NCBI GenBank assembly: GCA_028293055.1
Contig: JAQGLD010000496.1
Span: 1 to 7,824 of the forward strand
Direction: 5' to 3'
Length of the DNA stretch: 7,824 nt
Source of the DNA: Alphaproteobacteria bacterium
Lineage (GTDB): Bacteria; Pseudomonadota; Alphaproteobacteria; Sphingomonadales; Sphingomonadaceae
Below the pieces are notes generated by a model. It ran no database searches and was not told where the DNA came from. It saw only the letters and a list, made by a program, of their open reading frames with translations. The translations under genes and the position numbers were made by a program. Shown in pieces: positions 5,019 through 7,824 of this stretch. Position 1 is the stretch's first letter. The number at the start of each line of letters is the position of its first letter.

Positions 5019-5842
5019 CCGAGAAACTCGACTGGAGGCAAGGGACGGCGGTGATCGATCGCCGGAAGCCGGCTGCGCACCTCGTCGATCCGGGCCGGGT
5101 CGATCTCGGCGAAGCCGAGCCCTTCCTCTTCCGCCATGTCGAGCAGGATTTCGCCCCACGGATCGGCGACGAGGCTGTGGCCATAGGTCTCGCGACCGTC
5201 CTCGTGCCGGCCCGACTGGGCGGCGGCGACAACGAATATCCCGGCCTCGATCGCTCGGGCGCGCAACAATATGTGCCAGTGCGCCTTGCCGGTCGGAACG
5301 GTGAAGGCGGCCGGGACCGACACGATCCGGGCGCCGGCATCGGTGAGCGCCCGGAACAGGTCCGGAAAGCGGAGATCGTAGCAGATCGCGAGTCCGAGCG
5401 GGCCCGCCGGAGTGTCGACCACCACGGCGCGCTCGCCAGGCGCGTAGGAGGCGGATTCGCGCCAGCTTTCTCCGGTCGGCAGATCCACGTCGAACAAATG
5501 GAGCTTGTCGTAGGAGGCCCGGATCTCGCCCGAGGAATCGATCACGAATCCGCGATTGTTGAGTCGCCCGTCGTCGCGCCTCAGCGCGAGCGAGCCGAGA
5601 TGGACCCAGATTCCGGAACGCGCAGCCGCCTTGCGGACCGCGTCGAGCACCTCATCCTCGGCTTCGGTGCGCAGGTTCGGGGCGCCACGCATGCGGTCGC
5701 GGTCGAGCAGCCCGCTCATCTCCGGCGTGAACAGCAGGCGAGCGCCGCCACGCGCGGCATCCTCGACCGCTGCGACGAGAGCGGCGGCATTCCTGGCCGG
5801 GTCGATTCCGGTGCGGGCCTGGTAGAGCGCGATCCTGGTCAC
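5015..5842 (-). CDS. Nitrilase-superfamily amidase, Nit1/NitC-like (probable deaminated glutathione amidase)
   Basis: This 275-residue carbon-nitrogen hydrolase is cytoplasmic. The catalytic residues are visible: Glu41 in FTPEMSG, Lys113 in YDKLHLFD and Cys154 in LAICYDLRFP. A further conserved Glu129 lies in SWRESASYAPGE. The FDVDLPTG...RES pattern places it with the Nit1/Nit2 branch. In that branch the best-known reaction is hydrolysis of deaminated glutathione to alpha-ketoglutarate and cysteinylglycine, a metabolite-repair step; this substrate is inference from the family. The start is GTG at 5842 (TRIALYQARTGIDPARN), matching the usual N-terminus. Longer in-frame starts at TTG or at GTG 5902 add non-conserved residues. 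No Shine-Dalgarno is visible before 5842. The stop overlaps the TTG of the DUF1178 gene. It lies 87 bases after DUF2171 on the same strand. Confidence 0.9.
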   Translation of the reverse strand: MTRIALYQARTGIDPARNAAALVAAVEDAARGGARLLFTPEMSGLLDRDRMRGAPNLRTEAEDEVLDAVRKAAARSGIWVHLGSLALRRDDGRLNNRGFVIDSSGEIRASYDKLHLFDVDLPTGESWRESASYAPGERAVVVDTPAGPLGLAICYDLRFPDLFRALTDAGARIVSVPAAFTVPTGKAHWHILLRARAIEAGIFVVAAAQSGRHEDGRETYGHSLVADPWGEILLDMAEEEGLGFAEIDPARIDEVRSRLPAIDHRRPLPPVEFLG

Positions 5843-5848
5843 GGCCGC

Positions 5849-5878
5849 GAATTGGGCCGCCGGTGCGCCGCTTGTCAA
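5849..5878 (-). promoter_or_regulatory. Possible promoter for Nit-DUF1178 (weak)
   Basis: A perfect TTGACA on the minus strand (complement 5873-5878) is followed after 18 bases by CAATTC (complement 5849-5854), a poor -10. Transcription would start near 5842, the proposed GTG itself, and would give a leaderless mRNA. That agrees with the absence of a Shine-Dalgarno, but the -10 match is weak. Confidence 0.25.
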
Positions 5879-5929
5879 TGCGCGGACGGGCCGGGATCGC
5901 ACCCCGGCACCGACCTCGATCGCGGGCGA

Positions 5930-6181
5930 TCAGCCCTCGTTTTCTTCTTCCTCGAACTGCAGCGCGTTGGCTGCGGTCGCCGAGAGCCGAACCTTGTCGT
6001 CCTCGACCTCGGCGACGAGGCCGAGCGAGATATAATGATGGTGGCCCTTGTGGTCGCCTTCGCCGCTGTCGGCCTTGACCAGCTTGATCCTGTCGCCGTC
6101 GACATGATCGACCGTGCCGACATGGACTCCGTCGGCACCGATCACTTCCATATGTTCCTTGATCTCGCTTGCATCGCTCAT
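5930..6181 (-). CDS. DUF2171 domain-containing protein
   Basis: This 83-residue soluble, acidic protein is of unknown function. The pattern VIGADGVHVGTVDHVDGDRIKLV (about residues 13-35, each part short beta strands) is typical of DUF2171. These proteins look like single PRC-barrel-type domains. A glycine/histidine loop, DHKGHHHYISLG (residues 43-54), precedes a second strand set, and the tail is very acidic (EEEENEG). The His cluster is partly a family trait (HHYI) but richer here; metal binding cannot be claimed. The ATG has AAGGAG 6 bases upstream, and that site overlaps the stop of the FMN reductase gene, so the two are very probably co-transcribed. DUF2171 proteins are often linked to stress in annotation, without experimental proof that I know of. 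Confidence 0.88.
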   Translation of the reverse strand: MSDASEIKEHMEVIGADGVHVGTVDHVDGDRIKLVKADSGEGDHKGHHHYISLGLVAEVEDDKVRLSATAANALQFEEEENEG

Positions 6182-6192
6182 TTCAGTCTCCT

Positions 6193-6762
6193 TCAGCGTG
6201 ATTGCGGCGCGAACAGTCGCACCCAGTCACGAAACGCCTCGAGGTAACGCACAAGATGGGTCGCGGTCGCCTCGTCGATCAGCTTTCCTTCACGATCGAA
6301 TTTCTCGTGGGCGCGAAAGACCAGAAGCTCCGGCTGCGGCATGCAGTAGCTGTTGGTGAACTCGAATGCCTGGCGCAGCTGGCTCTGCCCGCGCGCCGAG
6401 CCGGTGATTCCGGGCGATGCGCCGATGATTCCGACCGGCTTGCGCGCCAGCGCAGCGCCGGATGGCGGCCTCGAGGCCCAGTCGATCGCATTCTTCGTCA
6501 CTCCGGGCACGCCGTGATTATATTCCGGCGTGACCAGCAGGACTCCGTCGGACTGGGCGATCGCGCGCTTGAGCTGCTCGACCGGCCCGGGATCGCCCTC
6601 CGCCTCGACATCCTGATTGAAGAGCGGCACGTCGCTCAGGTCGAAGACGGCGATCTCCATGCCGTCGGGCGCCTGCTCGGCGGCGGCGCGCAGCAAAAAG
6701 CGGTTGAACGAGGCGCGCCTGAGGCTGCCGGCGATTCCGGCGATTCGGAGCGTCGCGCTCAC
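6193..6762 (-). CDS. NADPH-dependent FMN reductase family protein
   Basis: This 189-residue cytoplasmic flavodoxin-fold oxidoreductase belongs to the NADPH-dependent FMN reductase family, which includes chromate, quinone and azo reductases such as ChrR. The phosphate-binding loop is GSLRRASFN (residues 12-20). The family hallmark PEYNHGVPGVTKNAIDWASR lies at about 79-98. A third flavin-site segment is GIIGASPG...GSARGQ (about 111-126). The length is normal. The start is GTG at 6762 (SATLRIAGIAGSLR). It overlaps the stop of the upstream thioredoxin-reductase-like gene in GTGA, so translation is coupled. The frame is open further upstream inside that gene but unrelated in content. The family uses NAD(P)H to reduce free FMN, quinones or metal oxyanions; the physiological substrate cannot be told from sequence. 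A role in oxidative-stress defence next to a flavoprotein is inference. Confidence 0.92.
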   Translation of the reverse strand: MSATLRIAGIAGSLRRASFNRFLLRAAAEQAPDGMEIAVFDLSDVPLFNQDVEAEGDPGPVEQLKRAIAQSDGVLLVTPEYNHGVPGVTKNAIDWASRPPSGAALARKPVGIIGASPGITGSARGQSQLRQAFEFTNSYCMPQPELLVFRAHEKFDREGKLIDEATATHLVRYLEAFRDWVRLFAPQSR

Positions 6763-7824
6763 TCCGCGGCAACGTCGCGCAGCGCCGCGAGCTCGAGCTG
6801 GGGCTCCGCAAGCCAGGCATGGATCGAAGCGACGACCTGAGCGCCGTCGCCGACCGCGGCGGCGACCCGCTTGACCGATCGCGACCGGACGTCGCCGACG
6901 GCGAAGATGCCGCGCTGGCTGGTCGCGAGCGGTAGAACCTGCTCGCCGGTGGCGTCGCCGGTGAGGATGAAGCCGCGGCTGTCGAGCCTGATGCCGGCCC
7001 CCCGAAGCCAGTCGGTATTGGGCTCGGCGCCGATGAACAGGAAGAGCTGCCGGACCTCGCGCCGAGTCTCCGCGCCTGCCCGGTCGCGCCAGCTCAGGCT
7101 GCGAAGCGCGCCCTCCTCGCCCTCTAGCGAGACGACCGATCCTTCGACCACCTCGACATTGGGAAGGCCGCGGATTCGCTCGATCAGATAGGATGACATG
7201 GTCGCATCGAGCGGTCGGCGGGCGATCAAGGTCACCCGCGCGGCCTGTCCGGCCAGAAATACCGTCGCCTGTCCCGCCGAATTGCCGCCGCCGACGAGAG
7301 CGACCTCCTGCCCCTCGGCGAGCCTGCCCTCGAGCGGCGAGGCCCAGAAATGGATCGAGCTGCCTTCGAAGCCTTCGGCGCCTGCGACCTCGAGCCTGCG
7401 GTAGCGGGCGCCGGTCGCGATCACCAGGGCGCGGGCCTTCACCGTCTCGCCGTCCGCGAGGGTCAGGTGGCGCAGGTCGTCGGTTCCGTCGGAATCGAGC
7501 CGGACGACTTCGTCCGGTATCGCCATCTCGACTCCGAACTTCTGCGCCTGGCTGTAGGAGCGGCCCATCAGTGCCATTCCCGAAATGCCGGTCGGGAAGC
7601 CGAGATAATTCTCGATCCGCGCCGAGGCGCCGGCCTGGCCGCCGAAGGCGCGGCAATCGAGCGCGAGCACCGAAAGCCCCTCGGACGCGGCATAGACCGC
7701 GGTGGCAAGGCCGGCCGGGCCGGCGCCGACGATAGCGACGTCGAACACCTTGTCCGGATCGATCGCCCGGACCAGGCCGATGCAGCGGCCGAGCGCACTC
7801 TCGGTCGGGTTGCGGAGGAGCTGG
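6759..7824 (-). CDS. Thioredoxin-reductase-like FAD-dependent oxidoreductase, C-terminal part (5' end outside window)
   Basis: The visible 354 residues hold a complete two-dinucleotide-domain flavoprotein. Numbering from the internal GTG at 7748, they show the FAD loop GAGPAG (8-13) and GGQAGASARIENYLGFP (36-52). They also show ATGARYR (111-117), the NADPH loop GGGNSAGQA (153-161) and the C-terminal FAD motif IFAVGDVRS (281-289). The frame continues past 7748 to the window edge with LLRNPTESALGRC..IDPDK. That is a linker typical of large proteins carrying an N-terminal cyclic-nucleotide-binding or receiver-like domain before the reductase domain; that N-terminal domain is not visible here. 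The redox CxxC of true thioredoxin reductase, expected near residue 133-138, is replaced by SIHFWASP. Dithiol exchange by the usual mechanism is therefore unlikely. It overlaps the FMN reductase gene by GTGA. The fold is sure; the substrate is unknown. Confidence 0.88.
   Translation of the reverse strand, partial: QLLRNPTESALGRCIGLVRAIDPDKVFDVAIVGAGPAGLATAVYAASEGLSVLALDCRAFGGQAGASARIENYLGFPTGISGMALMGRSYSQAQKFGVEMAIPDEVVRLDSDGTDDLRHLTLADGETVKARALVIATGARYRRLEVAGAEGFEGSSIHFWASPLEGRLAEGQEVALVGGGNSAGQATVFLAGQAARVTLIARRPLDATMSSYLIERIRGLPNVEVVEGSVVSLEGEEGALRSLSWRDRAGAETRREVRQLFLFIGAEPNTDWLRGAGIRLDSRGFILTGDATGEQVLPLATSQRGIFAVGDVRSRSVKRVAAAVGDGAQVVASIHAWLAEPQLELAALRDVAAE

Noticed and set aside
5843..5902. 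Longer Nit start at GTG 5902 or the TTG between
   Set aside because: The added residues are not conserved-looking and have no ribosome binding site. The family N-terminus matches the start at 5842.
5891..5907. CCGGG/CCCGG hairpin downstream of DUF2171 on the minus strand
   Set aside because: It has only 5 base pairs, a 7-base loop and no U tract. Such matches are expected by chance at this G+C content.
5051..6247. 398-codon plus-strand frame opposite Nit and DUF2171
   Set aside because: It is antisense to two genes with intact catalytic or family motifs, has no domain signature, and is a shadow frame.

Overview
The window is GC-rich bacterial chromosome, about two thirds G+C by eye, with strong G/C preference at third codon positions. 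Gene content and protein style point to an alphaproteobacterium, most likely Sphingomonadales. The indicators are the rpmH-rnpA-yidD-yidC-engB block, the Nit-type amidase followed by a DUF1178 protein, a DUF2171 protein, and the wording of the L34, YidC and flavoprotein sequences. The order-level call is inference; no species can be named. Apart from the two ends it reads as core chromosome, and I see no insertion sequence, phage or CRISPR.

Left part (1-3779). The first 110 bases hold the 5' end of a leftward gene, possibly glycosyltransferase-like. After a 133-base divergent gap comes a small rightward membrane protein of the PGPGW type. A promoter-like sequence then overlaps that gene's stop codon and is followed by a hairpin with a U-rich tail. 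Next is the tightly packed rightward block rpmH (L34), rnpA (RNase P protein), yidD, yidC (membrane insertase) and engB (ribosome-assembly GTPase). rnpA-yidD and yidC-engB overlap by a few bases. These genes link ribosome and tRNA maturation with membrane-protein insertion. The notable point is that rnpA has no ATG, GTG or TTG between the end of rpmH and its conserved domain. Its reading frame stays open, with strongly coding-like base use, back to an ATG 7 bases upstream of the rpmH start. rpmH therefore appears to be nested out of frame inside a longer rnpA, an arrangement known from Thermus.

Middle (3780-4530). A 12-bp hairpin separates engB from the convergent folE (GTP cyclohydrolase I). 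folE lies only 23 bases downstream of a tRNA-Arg(CCT) gene with encoded CCA, on the same strand and with no terminator between them. The two probably share a transcript.

Right part (4566-7824). Five leftward genes follow in transcription order: the C-terminal part of a thioredoxin-reductase-like flavoprotein, which runs off the window; an NADPH-dependent FMN reductase; a DUF2171 protein; a Nit/nitrilase-family amidase; and a DUF1178 zinc-ribbon-like protein. The first two overlap by 4 bases (GTGA) and the last two by 4 bases (TTGA), so this looks like one or two redox and housekeeping operons. The flavoprotein lacks the CxxC of true thioredoxin reductases, so its real function is uncertain.
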